Origin: Litchfieldia alkalitelluris
GTDB taxonomy: Bacteria; Bacillota; Bacilli; Bacillales; Bacillaceae_L
Assembly: GCF_002019645.1 (NCBI RefSeq)
Contig: NZ_KV917374.1
Location: forward strand, 2,244,696 to 2,308,695
Length of the DNA stretch: 64,000 nt
Direction of reading: 5' to 3'
Under the pieces are notes generated by a model. The model was not told the DNA's origin. It saw nothing but the letters and a program-made list of their open reading frames with translations, and did no database searches. The position numbers and the translations under genes are program-made. Of the stretch, positions 1 through 7,770 are shown one piece after another. Every line of letters begins with the position of its first letter. Positions within the stretch are counted from its first letter, which is position 1.

Positions 1-538
1 TGAACTAATTGATGCGAGAAAGCGTCTCGAAAAGGCTGTTCCTACGTTAGAAAAGTCACAAAAAACAACAAATCAACAAAAACAAGAAAAACGTAGTTTC
101 CAAGCTGGTGATGAAGTAAAAGTAATTAGCTTTAATCAAAAAGGTCACCTTATAGAAAAAGTAGGAAACAATGAGTGGCAAGTTCAAATGGGCATTATGA
201 AAATGAAGGTAAAGGAAAAGGATTTTGAATTTATCAGTGCACCAAAGGTTGTTGAAACGAAACCACTAGCAACAATTAAAGGTAGAGATTATCATGTAAA
301 TCTAGAGCTCGACCTTCGTGGTGAACGATTTGAGGATGCTATATCACGGGTTGATAAATATATAGATGATGCAGTTCTTGCTGGATATCCGCGTGTGTCA
401 ATTATTCATGGCAAAGGAACGGGTGCACTTCGACAAGGTGTTCAAGAATACCTGAAAAACCACCGATCTGTTAAATCAGCTCGTTATGGTGAAGCTGGAG
501 AAGGTGGCACTGGAGTTACAGTAGTAGAACTGAGATAA
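1..538 (+). CDS. mutS2: Endonuclease MutS2, C-terminal part (5' end outside window)
   Basis: The frame is open from base 2, so this is the 3' end of a longer gene and not a protein starting at the ATG at 188. The visible part is a charged linker (Lys/Gln-rich, about 30-155), a KOW-like stretch around 106-215, then a Smr domain. The Smr motifs LDLRG (about 311-325) and HGKGTG (about 409-426) are both intact. MutS2 is a MutS-family ATPase that acts on branched DNA and, in Bacillus, on collided ribosomes; the Smr domain is the nuclease-like part. It is followed directly by yshE, as in B. subtilis (mutSB-yshE). The ATPase domain is not in the window, so the assignment rests on the Smr end and the neighbour. 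Confidence 0.93.
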   Translation, partial: ELIDARKRLEKAVPTLEKSQKTTNQQKQEKRSFQAGDEVKVISFNQKGHLIEKVGNNEWQVQMGIMKMKVKEKDFEFISAPKVVETKPLATIKGRDYHVNLELDLRGERFEDAISRVDKYIDDAVLAGYPRVSIIHGKGTGALRQGVQEYLKNHRSVKSARYGEAGEGGTGVTVVELR

Positions 539-551
539 AATGGGGGATAAT

Positions 552-959
552 ATGATCGGCTTTTGGGAAAATGAGTTTATCCAAACAGCAGCTTATTTTA
601 GTGTTGTTGTCTTATGTATCATCGTGTTTTTAGCCATTTTTGAGCTTGTTACTAAATATAATAACTGGGATGAAATTAAACGAGGGAATATGGCTGTAGC
701 CATGGCAACAGGAGGAAAGATCTTTGGCTTAGCCAATATTTTTAGGTATTCAATTAGTAACCATGATACTCTTTTAACTATGATTGGTTGGGGGATGTTT
801 GGTTTTTTGTTACTATTACTTGGCTATTTTATTTTTGAGTTTCTAACACCAAAGTTTAAAATTGATGATGAAATCGCTAAAGATAACCGTGCTGTTGGAT
901 TCATTTCTATGGTTATATCCATTGGCCTTTCGTATGTAATTGGTGGTGGAATAGGATAA
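552..959 (+). CDS. yshE: YshE, DUF350 family membrane protein
   Basis: A 135-residue protein with four hydrophobic segments (about residues 10-30, 50-65, 75-100, 115-135). It contains the stretch TKYNNWDEIKRGN followed by VAMATGGKIFG that is typical of the DUF350/YshE family. The biochemical role is unknown. I chose the ATG at 552 because GGGGGA at 541-546 is a good ribosome site 5 bases ahead; the in-frame ATG at 540 has none. It starts 13 bases after mutS2 and is probably co-transcribed with it. A strong terminator follows at 1043. Confidence 0.85.
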   Translation: MIGFWENEFIQTAAYFSVVVLCIIVFLAIFELVTKYNNWDEIKRGNMAVAMATGGKIFGLANIFRYSISNHDTLLTMIGWGMFGFLLLLLGYFIFEFLTPKFKIDDEIAKDNRAVGFISMVISIGLSYVIGGGIG

Positions 960-1036
960 TGGAAACCTTAGCAAAGGTACTTATTGGTTTTTGTGGATTG
1001 TTTATCCTTATTGGAATTATTTTTTTATTGTTTTAA
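959..1036 (+). CDS. Possible 25-residue single-span membrane peptide
   Basis: A short frame whose ATG overlaps the yshE stop by one base (TAATG). The peptide starts METLAKVL and is otherwise almost wholly hydrophobic, ending FLLF, so it would form one membrane helix. It ends 6 bases before the terminator hairpin of the operon, and the translational coupling with yshE favours it being real. Against it: it is very short and the ribosome site is weak (GGTGG/TAGG). I do not recognise the peptide and assign no function. Confidence 0.42.
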   Translation: METLAKVLIGFCGLFILIGIIFLLF

Positions 1037-1042
1037 AAAAAT

Positions 1043-1097
1043 GAAAAGAGATTTCACAGTGTGGTGTGCGTACATCACTGGGAAATCTCTTTTTTTT
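1043..1097 (+). terminator. Terminator of mutS2-yshE
   Basis: Imperfect hairpin with arms AAGAGATTTC.CAGTG and CACTG.GAAATCTCTT, closed by a 13-base loop and followed by a run of eight T residues at 1089-1096. Confidence 0.85.
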
Positions 1098-1129
1098 GTG
1101 CAGCTTCTAAAACTTAAATTGGAAAAAGA

Positions 1130-1555
1130 CCGGCCTGTGCGAAAATTCAGGTAGGAAGGACGAAGAAAATCCAGGCAGAGGTCGAAAACCATAGTGAGCG
1201 TGAGCAAAAATCCGGCGGGTTTGAAGCAGAATCCGGCGAGACAGAAGGAAAATCGGGCCAGAGGTCGAAAACCATAGTGAGCCGGAACAAAAATCCGGCG
1301 GAAAAAGTGAAGAATCCGGCGGGTTTGAAGCAGAATCCGGCGAGACATGAAGAAAATCGGGCCAGAGGTCGAAAACCATAGTGAGCCGGAGCAAAAATCC
1401 GGCGGAAAAAGTGAAGAATCGGGCGGGTATGAAGCAGAATCCGGCGAGACACGAAGAAAATCCGGCGGGTTTGAAGCAGAATTGGCGAGACATGAAGAAA
1501 ATCGGGCCAGAGGTCGAAAACCATAGTGAGCCGGAGCAAAAATCCGGCGGTATCT
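1130..1555. repeat. GC-rich short-repeat cluster
   Basis: About 425 bases built from a few alternating modules. A 20-base core beginning GTCGAAAACCATAGTGAGC occurs four times, at 1181, 1264, 1368 and 1512 (steps of 83, 104 and 144 bases). Between the cores, the modules AATCCGGCGG, GTTTGAAGCAGAATCCGGCG and GAAGAAAATCGGGCCAGAG recur in changing order. The spacing is irregular, so this is not a CRISPR array. It is much richer in GC than its flanks. Nothing in it looks like a gene. Confidence 0.85.
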
Positions 1556-1603
1556 AAATAAAAAGTGAGTTTGACTACAAAAAAATCAAAATATAATTAA
1601 TAA

Positions 1604-1632
1604 TTGTCACAAAATTTTCATTATTATATAAT
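1604..1632 (+). promoter_or_regulatory. SigA-type promoter of lcfA
   Basis: TTGTCA at 1604-1609, 17-base spacer, TATAAT at 1627-1632. Predicted transcription start is near 1639, about 90 bases before lcfA. A second, poorer pair (TTGACT at 1571, TATAAT at 1592, 15-base spacer) lies just upstream. Confidence 0.7.
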
Positions 1633-1644
1633 AAGGTGAGGTGA

Positions 1645-1658
1645 TGAAAGCGTTTACT
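1645..1658 (+). promoter_or_regulatory. Probable CcpA site (cre) in the lcfA leader
   Basis: TGAAAGCGTTTACT matches the cre consensus TGWNANCGNTNWCA at all fixed positions except the last. It lies about 6-20 bases downstream of the predicted start of transcription, a position where CcpA binding represses. From published work I recall carbon catabolite repression of the lcfA operon in B. subtilis; that it applies here is inference. Confidence 0.6.
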
Positions 1659-1730
1659 TGGGTTGTGGTTTTATTTTGCCTTAGTGCGAAAGGTACAGTA
1701 AGTTAATAAAGTTTAAAAGGAGGGCATTAA

Positions 1731-3419
1731 ATGGAAACTGCAAAACCGTGGTTAAAGAATTACCCTGATGAAGTTCCCCACTCGATTAACTATGACAAAA
1801 GACCTCTTTCGGATTTTTTAAAAGCTGCAGCGATGGAATTCCCTAGAAATAAAGCGATACACTTCTTAGGAAAAGAGCTAACGTTTCACGAGTTATATGT
1901 TCAGTCTTGCAAGGTAGGGAATTATTTACGAGATTTGGGTGTGAAAAAAGGGGACCGTGTTTCAATTATGCTTCCTAATTGCCCACAAGCAGTTATTAGT
2001 TACTATGGCGTGTTGATGATAGGCGGTATTGTTGTTCAAACAAATCCACTTTATACAGAAAGGGAGCTTGAATACCAACTAAATGATAGTGGTGCAAAAG
2101 TAATCATTACACTTGATTTATTATTTCCGAGAGTAACAAAAGTGAAAGCGTCAACAAGTCTTAAACATGTGGTTGTAACAGGAATTAAGGATTACCTTCC
2201 ATTTCCAAAAAACTTAATTTATCCATTTATCCAAAAGAAACAGAATGGAATGGTTGTAAAAGTAGAGCATAATGGTTCTAATCATCTGTTTTCAACGATT
2301 ATTCAAAAGGGTAGAGCAGATGAAATTGAGACAGACCTAAATCCGGAAAAAGATTTGGCGTTGTTACAATACACTGGTGGCACAACAGGATTTCCAAAGG
2401 GAGTGATGTTAACTCATTACAATCTTGTGTCAAATACTCAAATGAGTGTACATTGGATGTATCGTTGTAAAAGAGGAGAGGAATCTGTTCTAGGTATTTT
2501 ACCGTTTTTCCATGTATACGGGATGACGACAGTTATGAATCTATCAATCATGCAAGGCTTTAAAATGATTTTACTTCCAAAGTTCGAAGTAGAAGATACA
2601 CTTAAAACCATTCAAACTCAAAAACCTACACTTTTTCCAGGAGCACCAACGATTTACATTGGCTTATTAAATCATCCAGATATTAAAAAGTATGATTTAT
2701 CTTCCATTGATGGTTGTATTAGTGGATCTGCTCCACTACCACTTGAGGTTCAAGAGCAATTTGAAAAGGTTACAGGTGGAAAGTTGGTTGAAGGATATGG
2801 GTTAACTGAAGCTTCTCCTGTTACTCATTCTAACAGCTTATGGGAAAAACGGATAAACGGCAGCATCGGATTACCGTGGCCCGATACTGAGGCTGTTATT
2901 CTCTCTCTAGAAACAAATGAACCTGTTGAAACTGGAGAGATTGGGGAAATCGTAGTGAGAGGTCCTCAAATCATGAAGGGGTACTGGAACCGTCAAGAGG
3001 AAACTGAGGCAGTGTTAAGGGATGGGTGGCTTTTCACAGGTGATGTAGGGTATATGAATGAAGATGGTTATTTCTTCGTTGTTGACCGTAAAAAAGATAT
3101 GATTATAGCTGGGGGATACAATATTTATCCGCGTGAAATTGAGGAAGTACTATATGAGCATGAGAAAATACAGGAAGTGGTTGTAGCTGGAATTCCGGAC
3201 GCATATAGAGGAGAAACAGTTAAAGCTTATGTAGTGTTTAAGGAAGGAATGAGTTGTACAGAAGAAGAGCTAGATCAATTTGCTCGTCAATATTTGGCAG
3301 CCTATAAAGCCCCTAAAATTTATGAATTCCGTAAAGAGCTTCCAAAAACAGCAGTCGGAAAAATTTTAAGAAGAGCTTTAGTTGATGAAGAAAAAGAAAA
3401 AAATAAAAAACAAGCATAA
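1731..3419 (+). CDS. lcfA: Long-chain-fatty-acid-CoA ligase
   Basis: A 562-residue AMP-forming acyl-CoA synthetase. It converts a long-chain fatty acid, ATP and CoA to acyl-CoA, AMP and PPi, the entry step of beta-oxidation. The adenylate-forming motif YTGGTTGFPKG is near residue 214, GYGLTEASP near 355, and the C-terminal PKTAVGKILRR with the catalytic lysine near 544. AGGAGGG lies 8 bases before the ATG. Length is usual for the family. It heads the fatty-acid cluster lcfA-fadR-fadB-etfB-etfA seen in B. subtilis. A cre and a SigA promoter lie upstream; no FadR box is visible there. Confidence 0.95.
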   Translation: METAKPWLKNYPDEVPHSINYDKRPLSDFLKAAAMEFPRNKAIHFLGKELTFHELYVQSCKVGNYLRDLGVKKGDRVSIMLPNCPQAVISYYGVLMIGGIVVQTNPLYTERELEYQLNDSGAKVIITLDLLFPRVTKVKASTSLKHVVVTGIKDYLPFPKNLIYPFIQKKQNGMVVKVEHNGSNHLFSTIIQKGRADEIETDLNPEKDLALLQYTGGTTGFPKGVMLTHYNLVSNTQMSVHWMYRCKRGEESVLGILPFFHVYGMTTVMNLSIMQGFKMILLPKFEVEDTLKTIQTQKPTLFPGAPTIYIGLLNHPDIKKYDLSSIDGCISGSAPLPLEVQEQFEKVTGGKLVEGYGLTEASPVTHSNSLWEKRINGSIGLPWPDTEAVILSLETNEPVETGEIGEIVVRGPQIMKGYWNRQEETEAVLRDGWLFTGDVGYMNEDGYFFVVDRKKDMIIAGGYNIYPREIEEVLYEHEKIQEVVVAGIPDAYRGETVKAYVVFKEGMSCTEEELDQFARQYLAAYKAPKIYEFRKELPKTAVGKILRRALVDEEKEKNKKQA

Positions 3420-3507
3420 ATAAGTTGAAAGAAACAGAGAATTAAGATTATGATAAGAAAGAGAGCATGTACACGAAACATGTATAATCTAAACAAATTA
3501 AATGACA

Positions 3508-3550
3508 TTGGTTAGCACATGGAAAAAATTGAAAAGCGTGTGCTAACCAA
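3508..3550 (+). terminator. Hairpin between lcfA and fadR, probable terminator
   Basis: Perfect 12-bp inverted repeat, TTGGTTAGCACA and TGTGCTAACCAA, with a 19-base loop. The downstream bases are pyrimidine-rich (TTTGAACTTTCACTTTCTTTCTT) but have no clean T run, so termination may be partial. Confidence 0.5.
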
Positions 3551-3571
3551 TTTGAACTTTCACTTTCTTTC

Positions 3572-3600
3572 TTGACAACAGAAAGATAATTCATTATTAT
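3572..3600 (+). promoter_or_regulatory. SigA-type promoter of fadR
   Basis: TTGACA at 3572-3577, 17-base spacer, TATTAT at 3595-3600; predicted start near 3607, at the first base of the FadR box. Confidence 0.75.
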
Positions 3601-3607
3601 TAAAATA

Positions 3608-3625
3608 TGAATGACTATTCATTCA
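3608..3625. promoter_or_regulatory. FadR operator
   Basis: TGAATGACTATTCATTCA is an exact match to the Bacillus FadR box TGAATGAMTANTCATTCA. It covers the predicted start of transcription of fadR, so bound FadR would block fadR-fadB-etfB-etfA until long-chain acyl-CoA releases it. Confidence 0.88.
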
Positions 3626-3652
3626 TTTTAGTGAAAGGAAGAACTGAACATT

Positions 3653-4246
3653 ATGAATCGCACAAAACCAAAGTACATGCAAATCATTGATGCAGCTGTA
3701 ATCGTCATAGCCGAAAATGGCTACCATCAATCACAAGTCTCAAAAATAGCGAAGCAAGCTGGGGTGGCCGATGGAACCATTTACCTTTATTTTAAAAATA
3801 AAGAGGATATCTTAGTGTCATTGTTTCAAGAAAAGTTAGGATCTTTTGTAGAAACAATACAAGACGAGATTCATGCGAAGTCAACTGCTGCGGATAAACT
3901 GCAAACACTGATTGAAAAACATTTCTTTCAACTTGCCGCAGATCACCATCTTGCAGTGGTCACACAGCTCGAGCTACGTCAATCGAACAAAGAACTTCGT
4001 CAACGCATTAATGAAGTGTTAAAAGGCTACTTAATTGTCGTGGATGAAATTATTAAAACTGGGATTGAATCCGGCGAGTTTTCGAAAGACATAGATGTTC
4101 GCTTAGCAAGACAAATGATTTTTGGAACCATCGATGAAACCGTAACTACATGGGTCATGAATGAACAAAAATACGATCTTGTAAGTTTAACACCGAAAGT
4201 ACATCAATTATTAGTTCGTGGTTGTGGAGTGACTCAGCCTGTATAA
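3653..4246 (+). CDS. fadR: Fatty acid degradation repressor FadR (TetR family)
   Basis: A 197-residue TetR-family regulator with an N-terminal helix-turn-helix (about residues 8-56, including VSKIAKQAGVADGTIYLYF). The rest is an all-alpha ligand domain that in B. subtilis FadR (YsiA) binds long-chain acyl-CoA. The gene follows lcfA and carries its own promoter with a perfect FadR box, so it should repress itself and the downstream beta-oxidation genes. AAAGGAAG precedes the start, 11 bases before the ATG. The stop codon lies inside a hairpin at 4231-4261. Confidence 0.93.
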   Translation: MNRTKPKYMQIIDAAVIVIAENGYHQSQVSKIAKQAGVADGTIYLYFKNKEDILVSLFQEKLGSFVETIQDEIHAKSTAADKLQTLIEKHFFQLAADHHLAVVTQLELRQSNKELRQRINEVLKGYLIVVDEIIKTGIESGEFSKDIDVRLARQMIFGTIDETVTTWVMNEQKYDLVSLTPKVHQLLVRGCGVTQPV

Positions 4247-4261
4247 TTACAGGCCTGAGTC
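4231..4261 (+). promoter_or_regulatory. Hairpin over the fadR stop codon
   Basis: GACTCAGCCTGTA (4231-4243) pairs with TACAGGCCTGAGTC (4248-4261) around a TAAT loop: 13 base pairs with a single bulged C. The stop codon TAA is in the loop. There is no T run after it. It could be a partial terminator or an RNA-stability element that sets the ratio of fadR to fadB; that is inference. Confidence 0.55.
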
Positions 4262-4312
4262 TTACTCTTAACATATAAATTATTAAATTCCTCTAGGAGG
4301 TAGTAAATAAGG

Positions 4313-5086
4313 ATGGAGTACTTAAAAGTTAATGTTGAAGATCACATTGCAGTCATAAGTATTAATCGCCCTCCAGCTAATGCGTTATCATCTGAAGTTA
4401 TGAAAGGGCTTTCTTTCATCCTCGATGATGTAGAGAATAATGAGAATGTTAGAGTACTTGTTCTTCATGGTGAAGGACGATTTTTTTCAGCAGGAGCAGA
4501 CATCAAGGAGTTTACTTCCCTTAGAGATGAGAGTGACTATGCTGGTTTGGCTAAAGCCGGCCAGGAAGTCTTCGAGCGAATGGAGCAGTTCCCAAAGCCA
4601 ATTATTGCGAGCATACATGGGGCGGCATTAGGCGGTGGTTTAGAGCTAGCAATGGGCTGTCATATTCGTATTGTTAGTGAGGATGCTAAACTTGGCTTAC
4701 CAGAACTACAACTAGGAATCATTCCAGGGTTTGCAGGTACTGCAAGACTACCAAGGTATATAGGATTCGCAAGAGCTGCCGAAATGTTCTGGACAAGTGA
4801 TTCAATCACTGGTTTAGAAGCGGTAAGTCTGGGTCTAGCAAATCATGCGTTTAAAGAAGAAAATCTATTAAACGAAACTCTTAAAATTGCTAGAAAAATA
4901 GCTTTAAAGAGTCCTATTACATTAGCTGCAACAATTGAACTACTAAATCTTTCAAAAAGAGAAAGCTTTCAAGATGTAGTAGATCGTGAAGCAGAATTAT
5001 TTGCAAAGGTGTTTTCGACGGAAGATTCGGTGGAAGGAATTCAAGCATTTCTTCAGAAAAGGAAGCCGCATTTTAAAGGAAAATAA
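4313..5086 (+). CDS. fadB: Enoyl-CoA hydratase
   Basis: A 257-residue crotonase-family enzyme. It hydrates trans-2-enoyl-CoA to 3-hydroxyacyl-CoA, the second step of the beta-oxidation cycle. The oxyanion-hole regions are visible: GRFFSAGADIKEF (about residues 55-67) and HGAALGGGLELAMGCH (about 102-117). AGGAGGT lies about 12 bases before the ATG. It sits between fadR and etfB as in the B. subtilis lcfA operon, where this gene is named fadB (ysiB). Substrate chain length cannot be read from the sequence. Confidence 0.9.
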   Translation: MEYLKVNVEDHIAVISINRPPANALSSEVMKGLSFILDDVENNENVRVLVLHGEGRFFSAGADIKEFTSLRDESDYAGLAKAGQEVFERMEQFPKPIIASIHGAALGGGLELAMGCHIRIVSEDAKLGLPELQLGIIPGFAGTARLPRYIGFARAAEMFWTSDSITGLEAVSLGLANHAFKEENLLNETLKIARKIALKSPITLAATIELLNLSKRESFQDVVDREAELFAKVFSTEDSVEGIQAFLQKRKPHFKGK

Positions 5087-5134
5087 CATACTTATATTCT
5101 TGAAAGATTTTAGTCTATTATGGGAGGGAAAATG

Positions 5135-5908
5135 ATGAATATCTTTGTCTTATTAAAAAGAACTTTTGATACTGAGGAAAAAATCACAATATCAGGCGGG
5201 AAAATTAATGAAGATGGTGCGGAGTTTATTATCAATCCATATGATGAATACGCGGTCGAGGAAGCCATTCAAGTAAGAGATGCACATGGTGGAGAGGTAA
5301 CTGTAGTAACAGTAGGTACAGAGGAATCTGAAAAAGAACTAAGAACGGCTTTAGCTATGGGTGCTGACAAAGCTGTGTTAATTAATGTTGAAGATGATGT
5401 AGAAGATGGAGACCAGTTCACAACTGCTACGATTCTTGCGGAATTTTTAAAAGACAAAGAAGCTGATTTAATTTTTGCTGGAAATGTTGCAATTGATGGG
5501 GGATCAGGTCAAGTAGGTCCACGCGTTGCTGAAAGTTTAGATATTCCATATGTAACAACCATTACAAAGCTAGAAATTTCAGGTCAAACGGCAACGGTAG
5601 TTCGTGATGTTGAGGGAGATTCAGAAACAATCGAAACGTCTCTACCACTTCTTGTTACATGTCAGCAAGGCTTAAATGATCCAAGATATCCATCATTGCC
5701 TGGTATTATGAAGGCGAAGAAAAAACCATTAGATGAAGTAGAAATTGATGATCTTGACTTAGATGAAGAAGATGTAGAAGCAAAGACAAAAACAATAGAA
5801 ATTTATCTTCCTCCTAAGAAGGAAGCAGGTAGGGTATTAGAGGGTGACATTCCTGATCAAGTGGTGGAACTTGTATCATTATTACACCGTGAAGCAAAAG
5901 TGATATAA
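5135..5908 (+). CDS. etfB: Electron transfer flavoprotein, beta subunit
   Basis: A 257-residue EtfB. With EtfA it forms the soluble FAD/AMP heterodimer that takes electrons from acyl-CoA dehydrogenases and passes them to the respiratory chain. Typical stretches are INPYDEYAVEEAI (about residue 36) and DGGSGQVGPRVAESL (about 123). Start: GGAGGG at 5123-5128 is 6 bases before the ATG at 5135; an ATG at 5132 is too close to it, and the one at 5120 lies upstream of the ribosome site. It continues the fad operon. Confidence 0.94.
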   Translation: MNIFVLLKRTFDTEEKITISGGKINEDGAEFIINPYDEYAVEEAIQVRDAHGGEVTVVTVGTEESEKELRTALAMGADKAVLINVEDDVEDGDQFTTATILAEFLKDKEADLIFAGNVAIDGGSGQVGPRVAESLDIPYVTTITKLEISGQTATVVRDVEGDSETIETSLPLLVTCQQGLNDPRYPSLPGIMKAKKKPLDEVEIDDLDLDEEDVEAKTKTIEIYLPPKKEAGRVLEGDIPDQVVELVSLLHREAKVI

Positions 5909-5941
5909 AAAAGTAAATTTTTTATCAGGGAGGTAAGGGAT

Positions 5942-6919
5942 ATGTCTAGAAAGGTCGTTGTACTTGCAGAGGTTCGTGATCATTCATTACGTAACATATC
6001 ATTTGAAGTGATTGCAGCAGCAAAAACAGTTGCTGAAGGTGGAGAGGTAGTCGCAGTTTTACTTGGCGAAGAAGTAAGTTCACTTGCTGAGCAACTATTT
6101 CATTACGGAGCAGACCGTGTTAGAGTCGTTGAGAGCACTCAATTGAAAGCGTATACTCCTGATGGCTATTCACAAGGATTTTTAGCAGTACTTAATGAAG
6201 AAAATCCAGAAGGTGTAATCCTCGGTCATACAGCACTAGGAAAAGATCTGGCACCAAAGCTTGCTGCAAAACTACAATCAGGTTTAATATCTGATGTAAC
6301 AAACATTGAGTCAGCTGGTGGGAATGTGGTCTTTACTCGTCCAATTTATTCTGGTAAAGCATTTGAAAAGAAAATTGTAACAGATGGTTTAATCTTTGCA
6401 ACGATTCGTCCTAATAATATAGAACCACTTGAAGCCGATACAGCTCGTGCTGGTGAAGTAAGTTCAGTGTCTGTTGACATTAAGGATTTACGTACAATTG
6501 TGAAAGAGGTTGTTCGGAAAGCATCTGAAGGTGTTGATTTATCAGAAGCAAAGGTAGTCATCGCAGGAGGTCGTGGTGTTAAAAGTGAAGATGGCTTTGA
6601 ACCATTAAAAGAGCTTGCAACTGTTTTAGGCGGAGCAGTGGGAGCATCTCGTGGTGCATGTGATGCTGACTATTGCGATTACTCACTGCAAATTGGGCAA
6701 ACCGGTAAAGTGGTGACACCAGACCTTTATATTGCTTGCGGAATTTCAGGCGCGATCCAGCATTTAGCGGGTATGTCTAACTCAAAAGTAATTGTTGCTA
6801 TCAATAAGGATCCAGAGGCTAACATCTTTAAGGTTGCTGATTATGGTATTGTTGGAGATTTATTCGAAGTTGTTCCATTATTAACAGAAGAGTTTAAAAA
6901 GCTTAAGGTTCATTCATAA
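5942..6919 (+). CDS. etfA: Electron transfer flavoprotein, alpha subunit
   Basis: A 325-residue EtfA, partner of the preceding EtfB. The N-terminal half has the shared Etf fold. The C-terminal FAD-binding domain (about residues 200-320) carries the motif GASRGACDADY and then QIGQTGKVVTPDLYIACGIS, the family signature. GGGAGGT lies 8 bases ahead of the ATG. It is the last gene of the fad operon; a hairpin follows at 6930. Acyl-CoA dehydrogenase genes that would use this pair are not in the window. Confidence 0.95.
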   Translation: MSRKVVVLAEVRDHSLRNISFEVIAAAKTVAEGGEVVAVLLGEEVSSLAEQLFHYGADRVRVVESTQLKAYTPDGYSQGFLAVLNEENPEGVILGHTALGKDLAPKLAAKLQSGLISDVTNIESAGGNVVFTRPIYSGKAFEKKIVTDGLIFATIRPNNIEPLEADTARAGEVSSVSVDIKDLRTIVKEVVRKASEGVDLSEAKVVIAGGRGVKSEDGFEPLKELATVLGGAVGASRGACDADYCDYSLQIGQTGKVVTPDLYIACGISGAIQHLAGMSNSKVIVAINKDPEANIFKVADYGIVGDLFEVVPLLTEEFKKLKVHS

Positions 6920-6929
6920 GATTTGAGTA

Positions 6930-6958
6930 AAAGCGGGCTTAGGGGCTCGCTTTCATTT
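6930..6958 (+). terminator. Terminator of the fad operon
   Basis: AAAGCGGGC and GCTCGCTTT pair (one G-T wobble) around a short loop; the tail is CATTTGTTT, so the T run is imperfect. Confidence 0.5.
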
Positions 6959-7129
6959 GTTTGGCAATCAATTTTTTTAGAAAAGGACATAAATCAGAAA
7001 ATCTACGTGTAATGTGATCTTTGCTTAACATATCAAACCTTAAAAGCACCACATCATAAAAAGTAACAACACTTAAATTTATTACATATGACTACTAAGA
7101 ATGGGGAAACATTACCTTTGAGCAAATAA

Positions 7130-7159
7130 TTAGCACCTAAAAATGAATGGTGATATACT
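7130..7159 (+). promoter_or_regulatory. Candidate extended -10 promoter of trxA
   Basis: TGATATACT at 7151-7159 is an extended -10 (TGN plus TATACT). TTAGCA at 7130-7135 is a weak -35, 18 bases away. Predicted start is near 7166, 36 bases before trxA. Confidence 0.45.
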
Positions 7160-7201
7160 TTGGTTATAAATTTCAAGAGTAAATTCTAGGAGGAATAAAT
7201 A

Positions 7202-7516
7202 ATGGCTATTTCAAATGTTACAGATCAAACTTTTAATACAGAAACAAGTGAAGGTGTAGTTCTTGCAGACTTCTGGGCACCATGGTGCGGACCTTGTAAA
7301 ATGATTGCACCAGTTCTTGAAGAATTAGATTCAGAAATGGGCGACAAAGTGAAAATCGTTAAGATCGACGTTGATGAAAACCAAGAAACTGCTGGGAAAT
7401 TCGGCGTAATGAGTATCCCAACATTACTTGTTTTAAAAGATGGTGAAGTGGTTGACAAGGTTGTTGGTTTCCAACCTAAAGATGCACTTGCTGAATTATT
7501 AACTAAACACGTTTAA
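7202..7516 (+). CDS. trxA: Thioredoxin
   Basis: A 104-residue thioredoxin with the redox motif W28-C29-G-P-C32-K and the cis-proline region [13 protein letters not shown] (about residues 70-82). It is a general cytoplasmic disulfide reductase kept reduced by thioredoxin reductase. AGGAGG lies 9 bases before the ATG. It is a single-gene unit with its own promoter and a strong terminator, between etfA and uvrC as in B. subtilis. Confidence 0.97.
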   Translation: MAISNVTDQTFNTETSEGVVLADFWAPWCGPCKMIAPVLEELDSEMGDKVKIVKIDVDENQETAGKFGVMSIPTLLVLKDGEVVDKVVGFQPKDALAELLTKHV

Positions 7517-7526
7517 TACATGTTCT

Positions 7527-7566
7527 CAAGTAGTGTGATCAAATTGATTCACACTACTTGTTTTTT
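7527..7566 (+). terminator. Terminator of trxA
   Basis: Perfect 12-bp stem, CAAGTAGTGTGA and TCACACTACTTG, followed by TTTTTT. Confidence 0.93.
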
Positions 7567-7770
7567 GTAGTTTGTGATCACAAACTTCATCATAATTACT
7601 CCTTTTCTCATTCTCCGTAAGTTCACTAGATTCCCCTAGTCCTAAATATTTAGATAAGAAAATAAACTTAACATTTAAATGGTACCTGATACACTATTTA
7701 ACAGAGGCCATTTTTTACTAAACATGTTACAATCTAGGGATAGTACTTGATGATGTTAGGAGAATATACT

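Noticed and set aside
1025-1539. Three overlapping minus-strand frames of 107-130 codons
   Set aside because: They lie entirely in the shuffled GC-rich repeats, exist in all three frames at once, and have no ribosome sites.
1644-1706. A 20-codon frame (starting MKAFTWVVV) before lcfA with a good ribosome-like AAGGTGAGGTG
   Set aside because: The predicted transcription start (about 1639) lies inside the ribosome-like sequence, so the message would lack it; the bases are better explained as a cre.
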